Shown here: positions 45,192 to 53,111 of the stretch, piece by piece
How the letters are laid out: each line of letters starts with the position of its first letter
How positions within the stretch are numbered: position 1 is the stretch's first letter
NCBI RefSeq assembly: GCF_013337685.1
Contig: NZ_SUQN01000002.1
Span: 1 to 64,000 of the forward strand
Origin: Citrobacter gillenii
GTDB taxonomy: Bacteria; Pseudomonadota; Gammaproteobacteria; Enterobacterales; Enterobacteriaceae
Direction: 5' to 3'
Length of the DNA stretch: 64,000 nucleotides
The notes under the pieces: model-generated
The model's database searches: none
Seen by the model: the letters and a program-made list of their open reading frames with translations, nothing else
Told to the model about the DNA's origin: nothing
Position numbers and translations under genes: made by a program

Positions 45192-46300
45192 GCTGCAATA
45201 AACTCGATAATTGTATTAATCTCCTCAGATGTCATATCCGGGTAGATTGGTAGACACAGGATGTGTTCCGAAGCATAGTTTGCTACCGGTAGATTTTCTT
45301 TTTGTGCTCCGGGCATTTTTTGATACATCATCAAATTAGACAGTAGTGGATAAAAATATCGTCGGGTCAGGATATTATTGTTCTTTAAGCGTGTGTAAAG
45401 TTCGTCTCTGGATATTTTATAGTCTGATTCGATGAATACCGGAAAGTAGCTGTAGTTGCTTTTATAATTGGTATTATTCAGTATTCTTATGCCTTTGATA
45501 CCGACCAGGTTTTGACGATATAGCTGATCGATTTTTTTACGTTTAGCGATAGCATCATCTACATAATTCAATTGTAATAAACCGAATGCAGCCTGTATCT
45601 CATTCATTTTTCCATTGATACCGGGAGCCACAATAGTGACTTCGTCGGCGATACCAAAGTTTTTAAGGTAATCAATTCGTGTCTTTGTCTTTTTATCGTA
45701 ACTAACGATTGCGCCGCCTTCAAACGTGTTGAAAACTTTTGTTGCATGAAAACTGAGTACTGAAAGATCGCCATGACGCAGGATGCTGCCACCAACATCT
45801 TCGATCGCAAAAGCATGCGCAGCATCGTAGAGGGTAGGAATGCCATAATTGCTTGATATTTCTTCTATTTCTTCAGTTTTGCAGCTCTGCCCATAAACAT
45901 GAACAGGCATTATTAATCCGGTGTTTTTGGTGATTGCGGATTCAATGAGCCTGGAATTAATGTTAAGAGTCTCAGGATCAATATCAACAAATACCGGTGT
46001 TAATTGATTCCAGAGTATACTATGGGTAGTTGCAACAAATGAGTAAGGGGTGGTAATGACTTCACCTTTAATTCTTAGTGCTTGCATCGCTACAATGAGT
46101 GCGATTGTTGCGTTACAAAATAATGAAATATACGGGACGTTCAAATAAGTGGCTAAGTGCTCCTCAAGTCGCTGATGCATGCTGCCATTGTTAGTTAATT
46201 GTCGTGATGACCAAATATCCTCTAAATAAGGTAAAAACTCTTCAAGCGGAGGCATAAAGGGTTTTGTAACCGTAATGGGATTCTGCTGCAAAGATTTCAT
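45188..46300 (-). CDS. DegT/DnrJ/EryC1-family sugar aminotransferase
   Basis: This 370-residue PLP enzyme resembles the nucleotide-sugar 3- or 4-aminotransferases (WecE, VioA, FdtB). The start PFMPPLEEFLPYLEDIWSSRQLTNNG, the cofactor segments LFCNATIALIVAMQA and DAAHAFAIE, and the Schiff-base Lys in SFHATKVFNTFEGGAI are present. It would convert a keto-deoxy-sugar nucleotide to an amino sugar, though no dehydratase gene for the precursor is visible in the window; this may come from another locus such as O-antigen or ECA synthesis. It lies two bases after the GT2 gene. Confidence 0.85.
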   Translation of the reverse strand: MKSLQQNPITVTKPFMPPLEEFLPYLEDIWSSRQLTNNGSMHQRLEEHLATYLNVPYISLFCNATIALIVAMQALRIKGEVITTPYSFVATTHSILWNQLTPVFVDIDPETLNINSRLIESAITKNTGLIMPVHVYGQSCKTEEIEEISSNYGIPTLYDAAHAFAIEDVGGSILRHGDLSVLSFHATKVFNTFEGGAIVSYDKKTKTRIDYLKNFGIADEVTIVAPGINGKMNEIQAAFGLLQLNYVDDAIAKRKKIDQLYRQNLVGIKGIRILNNTNYKSNYSYFPVFIESDYKISRDELYTRLKNNNILTRRYFYPLLSNLMMYQKMPGAQKENLPVANYASEHILCLPIYPDMTSEEINTIIEFIAA

Positions 46301-46302
46301 TA

Positions 46303-47373
46303 TTAATGTTCCTGAGATAAGTTATTGATTATTGTTTGATAAGAGTCAGGTAATCTCGACTTGATACTTAAAATAATGAGTTCTCTGATTTTCTGGTCAT
46401 CAATATGATGAAGCGCTATGCGATAAAGTTCTGGCAAGATCTGTAAGCGTGAATCGCAATGGATAATTGCCTGTACGATGTGATATGTTATTTTGTTAAC
46501 GTTATTATGATTTAAGGCAACTAAATACCCTTGGTAATGTAAAAGAGCATCAGTCGGATCGTCAATAAGTAAGTCATCAATGTCTTTATTTAACAATGTA
46601 TGATCTGGATGCGCATATTGTTTCCAACGGCTATCTATTGCTTTTACCCATGCAGGTTCATGCTTCCATTGGTTGAGGATCATCATTCTGTTACGGTACA
46701 TTAACTTGCTATTATCTCTTCTGAACCATGTGTTATTATTATGGCGACGATACTTGGCCACGACTCGCTCAGAAGATATAAACTCCCCTTGTTTCGCAAG
46801 CTTTAAAAACATGTCCCAGTCCTCCTGTACTAAATCAGGAGGGGAGCGTTCAATTCTTAAATAAGCATCTCGGCGGATAAGTGATCCAATATAGAGGCTT
46901 AAATTACCCGTGATGAGCATATGTTCGAACACATCGCCATTGAGGAATATATTATTGTATGGAAAGATCGAGCCATCAGGCATGATAACTTGCACAGCAC
47001 TGTAACACATTGAACAGTTGGTGTTTTTCTCCATCATGTTTACCTGATGCGAGATTTTTGTGGGCATGATTAGATCATCTGAGTCGACGACAGCAATGTA
47101 CTTTCCTTGTGCAAGATTCATTGCTTGTATTATTGGTTTTTCACCTTTTTTAATGTGTTGGGAATAATAATTTTCTTCTCTCAGAATCGTTTTACACTGA
47201 TGTTTTTTTTGGTATTTCTTGATGATTTTTTGAGAGTTGTCGGTAGAGGCATCATCAACAATAATAACCTCAATATTTTTCCATGTTTGTTTGTAAACAC
47301 TTTCCAGTGCCTCTTCAAGATATTGAGCGTGGTTATAACTGGTGACGATAATACTCACTAATGGGCTGGTCAT
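46303..47373 (-). CDS. Family 2 glycosyltransferase
   Basis: This 356-residue protein has a GT-A family 2 domain in residues 1-~230: VSIIVTSYNHAQYLEEALESV, VIIVDDASTDNSQ, and the DxD-type VVDSDDLIMP, plus QEDWDMFLKL in place of the catalytic ED box. The C-terminal ~120 residues are unassigned. There is no membrane helix. It is AT-rich compared with the next upstream gene, from which it is separated by 29 bases. Confidence 0.85.
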   Translation of the reverse strand: MTSPLVSIIVTSYNHAQYLEEALESVYKQTWKNIEVIIVDDASTDNSQKIIKKYQKKHQCKTILREENYYSQHIKKGEKPIIQAMNLAQGKYIAVVDSDDLIMPTKISHQVNMMEKNTNCSMCYSAVQVIMPDGSIFPYNNIFLNGDVFEHMLITGNLSLYIGSLIRRDAYLRIERSPPDLVQEDWDMFLKLAKQGEFISSERVVAKYRRHNNNTWFRRDNSKLMYRNRMMILNQWKHEPAWVKAIDSRWKQYAHPDHTLLNKDIDDLLIDDPTDALLHYQGYLVALNHNNVNKITYHIVQAIIHCDSRLQILPELYRIALHHIDDQKIRELIILSIKSRLPDSYQTIINNLSQEH

Positions 47374-47402
47374 TTATCTCTATCCTGTGAAGTCTGGAAG
47401 CA

Positions 47403-49964
47403 TCATGGGAATAATTTTTTCTGCAGACTGAGCAGTAGCGTATTCATTGACACCAGAGAGCTGTTTTCCAGCACCTCTGCAATCTCACTGGCCGCTCTCT
47501 TCCCCGCCTTACCATCCATAAACGCGTCGCAATAATGTTGGCGGATCTCGTCCAATGGCGCCTGTAACGCGTTCCAGTCGTTTGAGCTGGACAGCAGGTT
47601 TCTGAGTTCCACCATATCGCTGGCGACCGGTAAAATCGCTCGGATCTGCTGGTCGGCACTGCGGGGGCTGGAGTAACTTTTCTGCCCATCCAGTAACGCC
47701 TGCATACCCGGCCAGTCGAGGAGGATGACGCGCTTGTTGGCATGAAGGGCATCGAAGATAAATCCGCTGTTATCGGTGAGGACGTAATCGGCCTTCGCGA
47801 GCAGCGGAAGGACGTGATCCGGCGCATCTGTTCGGTTTTTAAAACACTTGCGCGCCAACGTCAGCGAAGCGGCCTCTTCCGGTCGAGAGCAGGTACCGTG
47901 GTGCAATTTGCAGATGATATTGAAGTCATGGCTTAAATGGCTCAGCTTTTCCGCCCAGTGCGGTAGTGAGCTTAATGCGCCGTAGGTTGGGGCATACAGT
48001 AGCGTCGGTTTTTTGGCATCAAATTTCAGCGATGCCGGGAGAGATGTCTCAACGTGTCCTTGATGCCAGCGATCAAAGCGGGGATTTCCGACCACCTTCG
48101 CGCTGCCGTTAATATCCAGCGCTTGTTTGCTGTAATGGCTGTAACACAAAATACGGTGGTAGAACGTATTCCACCAGGCATGATTCCACTCTTCTTTTGC
48201 CAGTCCGTACATGGCGCGAACGTGAATATCGGCCAAATCTTTCAGAGCCGGCGTGTAGTAGGGGCTGACCAGACATTTGAAGCGTTTACGTTGCTGAATA
48301 ACTTCAGAAATACGTGCGCCACCCAATGTTGGGTCGTTGATAGCGTTAATGGTTGCGGCCATTTCATCAAGAAATGGCTTATGGATGCGATCGTTAACCA
48401 GCAGCGAACATGTCTGGCCCATTGCTTGCAGTGCGGCAATTATTGGCTGATAGACGGCATAATGAAACGAGGTCTCCATAAAGAAGGCGATCGTATTATC
48501 TCTCGCGTTAACGGGCTGAGAGGGTGCGCTAGTTACCGATTGAAAGTTAGCGGGGGCTTTATTTATTTTATTGAAATAAAAGCGAATATTATCTGTTTCC
48601 TGCTTTTCGATGTCGCTATAGCCCGCGCGTTGGTAGGCGATACTCGGATAGCAGGCCAGCCATTTTCCGTCGCGCAGCAGGGGCTGCCATTGTGCTTCCA
48701 GCGACTCGGACGGATCCTGCGCCATCTGCCTTGCAAGCGAGGCGTAATAATGGTCGTTAACCAGGTAGGCGCACACTTTCCGGCAATCGCGGGCATGGAT
48801 CATCCCGTTGAGGCTTTTCAAAACCGTGCCCTGTTTGATTTCACCGCCGAGCAGGATCACTTCCCAGGGTAATTTTGGCAGGGCGCTGAGCAGCGCATTC
48901 AGCACGCTGATGTGCTTCTCTTGCTTCAGAATGACGCTATCGTCCTCCAGTAACAGGTAGTTTTTCCAGCCTTGCTGTTGTGCCAGATGCAAGGCCTGCA
49001 AATGAGACTGGCGACGGCCCAACTGACCATTTACGTCTTCGCAGGCGGCCAGGCGGGTGATTTTTTCCGCCGGGACATTCAGTCGGGCAAGTTCCTGTTG
49101 GATCTGTCCCAGACGATCCGTGCGCGCATCAAGGTTGACGATCACCACCTGATCGATGGCATCCCAGCGGATCGGCTGATGGTGGGTGGCGTTATGCAGG
49201 CTCTGATACCAGTTTTTCAGCATCGGATCGGGGATTGCCTGCTCGAGGCTGGTCTGCAACGGTTCACTGGCTCCCAGTACAAAATCTTTATCAAACGTAT
49301 TCTGGCTGTGTGAGATACACAGAATGGTGCGTTCTCCAGGGAGTTGCAGCGGGTTAACGGTGAAATTATGGGTGAACCCTGCCTCTTCACTTAGGTTGCA
49401 CTCATCATCATAACGGTGTTTTTTCAGATAGTTACGATGATAGCAGAAGGTCCCGTTGAGAATATTTTGTGGGCCAAAACGGTGGGTTTTAAAAATACGA
49501 TTGATGTGGCTGTACCAGATAGGGATCTGGTCTGAACCGGAAATCAGCGCCCGATGGCGCTGCATCATCGCAAGGGTATAGGTGATTTTATCCGCCGGAT
49601 AAAAGTCATCATCGTCCATACACAGAATATATTCACCCTGCGCCAGTTCATTGAGCATATTGCGTTTTTTACCCAGCGCCAGCCTTTCCGGATGGTGGAT
49701 ATAACGGATATTAAATGCGCCAGGTTTGCCTTGCGTCAGTTGCTCAATAAGCGGCAGGTGGCTTTGCGGTGAATCATCGAGGATCACCAGCTCTCTGCGA
49801 TCCGCCGGATAATCCTGATAGCGGAACATATACAGTAGCCATGGCAAGAAAGCGGCACGGTTCCAGGTCGGCGTAACGACGCTGACAAACGGTTTTTCAC
49901 GACCGGTATCCAGAGTCTTAACGACGCCAGGCAAAATAGTGCGAGTTTTAGCGGATTTGGACAT
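47403..49964 (-). CDS. Trimodular GT2 + GT25-like + CDP-glycerol glycerophosphotransferase fusion
   Basis: This 853-residue soluble protein joins three transferase modules. Residues ~25-265 form a GT2 domain (VSVVTPTWNRAAFLPWLL, LDDSPQ, CMDDDDFYP). Residues ~270-470 resemble family 25 LPS glycosyltransferases (VVIVNLDARTDRLGQI, then YLLLEDDSVI). Residues ~490-840 resemble TagB/TagF-type CDP-glycerol glycerophosphotransferases (FHYAVYQPIIAALQ, LLYAPTYG near 655, IICKLHHG, ADYVLTDNSGFIFDALHANK near 726). The start ATG 49964 is chosen over a TTG at 50018 that lies inside lafV. Its composition is close to the flagellar genes. I infer it builds a glycan and caps it with glycerol phosphate from CDP-glycerol. 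Confidence 0.8.
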   Translation of the reverse strand: MSKSAKTRTILPGVVKTLDTGREKPFVSVVTPTWNRAAFLPWLLYMFRYQDYPADRRELVILDDSPQSHLPLIEQLTQGKPGAFNIRYIHHPERLALGKKRNMLNELAQGEYILCMDDDDFYPADKITYTLAMMQRHRALISGSDQIPIWYSHINRIFKTHRFGPQNILNGTFCYHRNYLKKHRYDDECNLSEEAGFTHNFTVNPLQLPGERTILCISHSQNTFDKDFVLGASEPLQTSLEQAIPDPMLKNWYQSLHNATHHQPIRWDAIDQVVIVNLDARTDRLGQIQQELARLNVPAEKITRLAACEDVNGQLGRRQSHLQALHLAQQQGWKNYLLLEDDSVILKQEKHISVLNALLSALPKLPWEVILLGGEIKQGTVLKSLNGMIHARDCRKVCAYLVNDHYYASLARQMAQDPSESLEAQWQPLLRDGKWLACYPSIAYQRAGYSDIEKQETDNIRFYFNKINKAPANFQSVTSAPSQPVNARDNTIAFFMETSFHYAVYQPIIAALQAMGQTCSLLVNDRIHKPFLDEMAATINAINDPTLGGARISEVIQQRKRFKCLVSPYYTPALKDLADIHVRAMYGLAKEEWNHAWWNTFYHRILCYSHYSKQALDINGSAKVVGNPRFDRWHQGHVETSLPASLKFDAKKPTLLYAPTYGALSSLPHWAEKLSHLSHDFNIICKLHHGTCSRPEEAASLTLARKCFKNRTDAPDHVLPLLAKADYVLTDNSGFIFDALHANKRVILLDWPGMQALLDGQKSYSSPRSADQQIRAILPVASDMVELRNLLSSSNDWNALQAPLDEIRQHYCDAFMDGKAGKRAASEIAEVLENSSLVSMNTLLLSLQKKLFP

Positions 49965-50011
49965 GATGACTTCACGGAAAAAAGGGCCGGTAGATTCCCG
50001 GCCAAGGGGCG

Positions 50012-50956
50012 CTAACAAATAAGCAGTGAAAAAGCAGACAGCAGATAATCCGCTGGCAGTATGGCCTGCACCTGCTGGCGCACTGAGGCTGATTCCTCGC
50101 TGTGGCGCCAGCGCTCAAGCAATGTAAACAGCGCGAAAATGTCAGCCTGGCTCAGCGGCGAGCCGTCCAGCGTCCACAGGCTCAGTAGGGTACGGATCAG
50201 GTAAAAATCGGTGACCAGCTCAAACAGACGTTGGGTGATGCTGGCGCTCTCATGCTGCGGGAAGGTGTCATGGTAGAGGCGATAGATCAGATAGTTACTG
50301 AAAATCCAGGCTTCCTCGGCAAAGTACTGCTGATGGGCTTTATGCCACTGTTTCTGTAATTGCTGGAGCAGCAAAGCTTCGCTGTTGGCATCCTGCATCA
50401 TGAGCAAACTCAACTGCAGCGGCAGCGTCATTTTGCGCGGGCTTTCGGGCAGGATCTCCCAGTCGAAGGTCAAGCCGCCCATCAGAGACAGCAAATGGCA
50501 TTGCAATTGTGGCAGGGCCGGTAGACGTGAAAATTGATTCTGCAATTTTCCCGTTGCGGCATAGTCAGCAAGGACGTTGGGCTGTGAGGCAATTTTTGCC
50601 AGCGTGTCGGCGTCGTCGCCCGGCAGCTTTTCGGACCACGAAAGCATAATGCCCAGCGCGTACAGACGCAGGTCTGGCGTTAAACCGGCAATCGTTACGG
50701 CATTGAGTGCGGCCTGATTCAGCACCCGATCGCGTGGTGATAACAGGGCGCTCTGTGAGTTGCAATCACTCTGGGTGACATGCAATACAAAAGCATTGGC
50801 ATCGCCAAGGGCGGCTGTGCAACTGGCGATGTCTGTTAACGCCAGGCTCTGGCGGATTTCATGTTGCCACGTCATCTGGACATGCAAGGGAGAGTCCGGG
50901 TTGTGGGCTAAAAATGCACGGACAAAGTCAGGCTCGTAGCAATTAATCGTACTCAT
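50012..50956 (-). CDS. lafV: LafV, FliB-related protein lacking the cysteine cluster
   Basis: This 314-residue protein occupies the place of lafV of the E. coli 042 Flag-2 locus. It shows short similarity to flagellin lysine-N-methylase FliB: EPDFVRAF (residues 8-15) matches the start, and HEIRQSLALTDIASC (32-46) resembles the segment that in FliB follows its cysteine-rich region; the later WIFSNYLIYRLYHDTFP matches the FliB C-terminal part. The intervening cysteine-rich segment, which in FliB holds an iron-sulfur cluster, is missing. It may be inactive or differently working. It heads the minus-strand cargo operon behind a sigma-54 promoter. Confidence 0.68.
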   Translation of the reverse strand: MSTINCYEPDFVRAFLAHNPDSPLHVQMTWQHEIRQSLALTDIASCTAALGDANAFVLHVTQSDCNSQSALLSPRDRVLNQAALNAVTIAGLTPDLRLYALGIMLSWSEKLPGDDADTLAKIASQPNVLADYAATGKLQNQFSRLPALPQLQCHLLSLMGGLTFDWEILPESPRKMTLPLQLSLLMMQDANSEALLLQQLQKQWHKAHQQYFAEEAWIFSNYLIYRLYHDTFPQHESASITQRLFELVTDFYLIRTLLSLWTLDGSPLSQADIFALFTLLERWRHSEESASVRQQVQAILPADYLLSAFSLLIC

Positions 50957-50998
50957 AACGTGTTCTCAGAAATTCCAATATTCAAATCTGGGCACTGT

Positions 50999-51017
50999 AT
51001 TGCAATTTGCGTGCCTG
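50999..51017 (-). promoter_or_regulatory. Sigma-54 promoter for lafV and the cargo operon
   Basis: On the minus strand the sequence reads AGGCACGCAAATTGCAAT, a near-exact match to the -24/-12 consensus (GGCACG, four bases, TTGCA). GG is at 51015-51014 and GC at 51003-51002 with ten bases between. Transcription would begin near 50991, about 35 bases before the lafV start codon. LafK is the obvious activator. Confidence 0.8.
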
Positions 51018-51065
51018 TTTTTTTTAATTAATATATCAATGGGTTAGATTTGCAGGGGAAAGGCG

Positions 51066-51086
51066 CCTTCCGTTAAAAACGGAAGG
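51066..51086. terminator. Terminator-like hairpin after lfgN
   Basis: An 8-bp perfect stem (51066-51073 with 51079-51086, loop TAAAA) lies nine bases after the lfgN stop. On the minus strand the loop contributes T residues but the tail is poor, so it is a likely but not certain end of the lfgA-lfgM-lfgN transcript. Confidence 0.55.
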
Positions 51087-51094
51087 TGGCAGGA

Positions 51095-51523
51095 TTAAGG
51101 CTGGTAAATAAAATCAGGCTCGGTGCCCAAAAACGACTGAATGAATTCGCACTGGCGAATCAGCAGATCGCCATTCTTTTCGTTATAGGATTTGCAGCGT
51201 TCCGCTTTTTGTTCCAGACGCTGCCACCAGCTTTGCGCGGCGTTTTTTTGTGGGCCGGGCAACCAGCTAAATACCTGTTCCAGACCGCGACGATTGACGC
51301 TCACGCCCAGCTGTTGCAGGATCGCGCGGCGCTGCAGGCTACTGCTATTTAACTGTTCATAATGCTGTTGGATGACTTCATTGACGCTCAACAGCTCGTC
51401 ACTGGCTCGACGAATCATACACAAACGCTGCTGTTCCAACTGAGTTCGCAGTGTGTCATACAGCGTTTCGTCTTCCCGAATGCCCTGAAGCAACAATTTC
51501 ACCTGTTGCAGCTTAGTACTCAC
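51095..51523 (-). CDS. lfgN: Flag-2 export chaperone LfgN (FlgN)
   Basis: This 142-residue, mostly helical, Leu/Gln-rich protein has the size and place of FlgN, the chaperone for hook-associated proteins FlgK and FlgL. Segments such as LQQVKLLLQGIREDETLYDTLRTQLEQQR are typical. It follows lfgM after 12 bases. Assignment rests partly on position. Confidence 0.85.
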   Translation of the reverse strand: MSTKLQQVKLLLQGIREDETLYDTLRTQLEQQRLCMIRRASDELLSVNEVIQQHYEQLNSSSLQRRAILQQLGVSVNRRGLEQVFSWLPGPQKNAAQSWWQRLEQKAERCKSYNEKNGDLLIRQCEFIQSFLGTEPDFIYQP

Positions 51524-51535
51524 GGTTCTGACCTC

Positions 51536-51826
51536 TTATTTCTGGAAAAAACTGAGCATGTCACCTGCCAGCCGATCGGTATCAACCTGCAGATCGCCAT
51601 TGGCCAGCGCAGCCTGCATTTGTGCGACTTTGTCGTAATCAACATCGCCCTGCGTGTCTTCATTCAACGTCTGCTGAGCGGACTGCAGCCCGGCCTGAGT
51701 CACATCATCAGCCGTTAGTGACGTGGTGCTGACGGTGCTGGATTTCGTTGTGCTTTTGTCGGCAGCACTGCTCCCGGACGTCGTTGGCGTAGGGCGGTTA
51801 CCGGACAGCGTTGGGGTTATTTTCAT
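51536..51826 (-). CDS. lfgM: Flag-2 anti-sigma-28 factor LfgM (FlgM)
   Basis: This 96-residue protein has the FlgM form: a disordered Ser/Thr/Pro-rich N-terminal half, then the conserved C-terminal sigma-binding helices with VDYDKVAQMQAALANGDLQVDTDRLAGDMLSFF. FlgM inhibits the flagellar sigma-28 until it is exported after hook completion. The presence of LfgM implies a dedicated Flag-2 sigma-28 (LafS) beyond the window. GAGG precedes the ATG. Confidence 0.93.
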   Translation of the reverse strand: MKITPTLSGNRPTPTTSGSSAADKSTTKSSTVSTTSLTADDVTQAGLQSAQQTLNEDTQGDVDYDKVAQMQAALANGDLQVDTDRLAGDMLSFFQK

Positions 51827-51908
51827 AGCAACCTCGTGCGTATTCTTCTGTTACTTGCTAAAAGCGACCGTGAAGGAGAAAACTTTAATTCCATCACAAA
51901 AAATCCCG

Positions 51909-52679
51909 TTACTGCGTTGCCGTTAGCGTGCTGACGATGCCCGTATCATCCACCACGCCGCTAATCACCCGCTGACTGCTGGTGTTACGGATTTTAATCA
52001 CTTCTCCTTTACGGCCGTTTTTCAACGCTACGCCGGGCATTGATGCGGTGATCCCCGCCATATGCGACACGATAGTTACCGGTTGGTCGCGCTTAACCAG
52101 AATGGGTTGTACTAATTCAGCGCGAGTCAGCGGTTTACCTGGCTGCAGGGTGCGTTTGCTGGTGAGCCCGACGGCATCGTCCAGTTGCATCAACAGCTCA
52201 TTTCTCTGCCCGCTGATGTGATATTTCTTCAACTGTAAATCATCCACCGTCAGCACGGTGTCGCGCTCAATCAACGATTTCGGCATCACTACTGGCACAA
52301 ACACATCCGGGCGCACCGCCACGCTGACCTTCCAGCCTGTGTGGCCTGGACAGCTCACTTCAAAATTCATCCGGCTTAAGGCCGTTTCGGCGGGAGATGA
52401 CGCGCTAATGTGCGGCTCAGAAGGACAGAGTGGGGCGGTCGCAACCATCGAAGGGATGTAGACATTGAAGGTATAGCGGTAGTCATGCCACTGCTGTTTT
52501 TGTGCCAGGGCGTCGATCTGCTGACTTGCTGCGGTGAGGACCTGCGCGTTGATCTGCTCCCGGGCGCTGTGCTGAACGGGATGGACGGCGGCATGCAGTG
52601 GTAAGGCAATGCTTAATGCCAGCAGGGTTATTGCGACAAAGGGGAAGGAAGGCTTCCTGCTGCGGGACGATAGTTTCAT
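51909..52679 (-). CDS. lfgA: Flag-2 P-ring assembly chaperone LfgA (FlgA)
   Basis: This 256-residue periplasmic protein has a signal peptide (FVAITLLALSIALPLHA|AVH) and a C-terminal SAF-type domain (VLTVDDLQLKKYHISGQ, TLQPGKPLTRAELVQPILVKRDQPV) of the FlgA family, which assists P-ring assembly by LfgI. ATG 52679 gives a normal signal peptide; starts at 52694 or 52697 are possible. It is divergent from lfgB with an 82-base gap that contains the lfgB promoter, and lies 82 bases from lfgM. Confidence 0.9.
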   Translation of the reverse strand: MKLSSRSRKPSFPFVAITLLALSIALPLHAAVHPVQHSAREQINAQVLTAASQQIDALAQKQQWHDYRYTFNVYIPSMVATAPLCPSEPHISASSPAETALSRMNFEVSCPGHTGWKVSVAVRPDVFVPVVMPKSLIERDTVLTVDDLQLKKYHISGQRNELLMQLDDAVGLTSKRTLQPGKPLTRAELVQPILVKRDQPVTIVSHMAGITASMPGVALKNGRKGEVIKIRNTSSQRVISGVVDDTGIVSTLTATQ

Positions 52680-52708
52680 AAAATCATTTCTCATCAATCA
52701 CTTAAAAG

Positions 52709-52725
52709 TTGGCATACATATTGCT
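52709..52725 (+). promoter_or_regulatory. Sigma-54 promoter of the lfgB-lfgL rod-hook operon
   Basis: The sequence TTGGCATACATATTGCT has GG at 52711-52712 and GC at 52723-52724, exactly ten bases apart, with the TGGCA and TTGC cores intact. It lies 37 bases before the lfgB start codon and fits LafK-dependent expression of the middle flagellar genes. Confidence 0.85.
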
Positions 52726-52761
52726 TATAACAGCGATATTGATGCAGGAGTGATGCGAGAA

Positions 52762-53109
52762 ATGGGAATCAGTTTTCAGCAAGCGTTGGGGGTACATCCG
52801 CAGGCAGTGAAATTACGTCTTGAGAGGACCGAGTTACTGACTGCGAATCTGGCAAACGTCGATACGCCAAATTTCAAAGCTAAAGATATTGATTTTGCCG
52901 CTGAGATGCAACGGGCAAGTCGAACAAATGTAATGCCAGAGGTTGATGTGAAGTACCGCGTGCCGATGCAACCCTCAGAGGACGGCAATACCGTAGAGCT
53001 GAATACCGAGCAGGCTCGGTTCTCACAAAACAGTATGGATTATCAAAGCAGTCTGACCTTCTTGAACCTGCAACTTAGCGGTATCAACGAGGCCATTGAA
53101 GGGAAATAA
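52762..53109 (+). CDS. lfgB: Flag-2 proximal rod protein LfgB (FlgB)
   Basis: This 115-residue protein begins MGISFQQALGVHPQAVKLRLERTELLTANLANVDTPNF, the conserved rod-protein N-terminus with ANLANVDTPNFKA, and ends in a helix (MDYQSSLTFLNLQLSGINEAI). ATG 52762 is chosen because AGGAG lies eleven bases upstream; ATG 52753 is too close to it. It is the first gene of the operon behind a sigma-54 promoter. Confidence 0.94.
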   Translation: MGISFQQALGVHPQAVKLRLERTELLTANLANVDTPNFKAKDIDFAAEMQRASRTNVMPEVDVKYRVPMQPSEDGNTVELNTEQARFSQNSMDYQSSLTFLNLQLSGINEAIEGK

Positions 53110-53111
53110 CC

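Noticed and set aside
48054-48872. Long plus-strand frame of 272 codons opposite the fusion glycosyltransferase
   Set aside because: It is antisense to a protein with clear catalytic domains and has no recognisable features of its own.
50989-51003. Plus-strand sigma-54-like sequence TGGGCACTGTATTGC overlapping the lafV promoter
   Set aside because: GG and GC spacing can be made to fit, but it would transcribe antisense into lfgN; the TGGCAC core is out of register, so it is probably chance.
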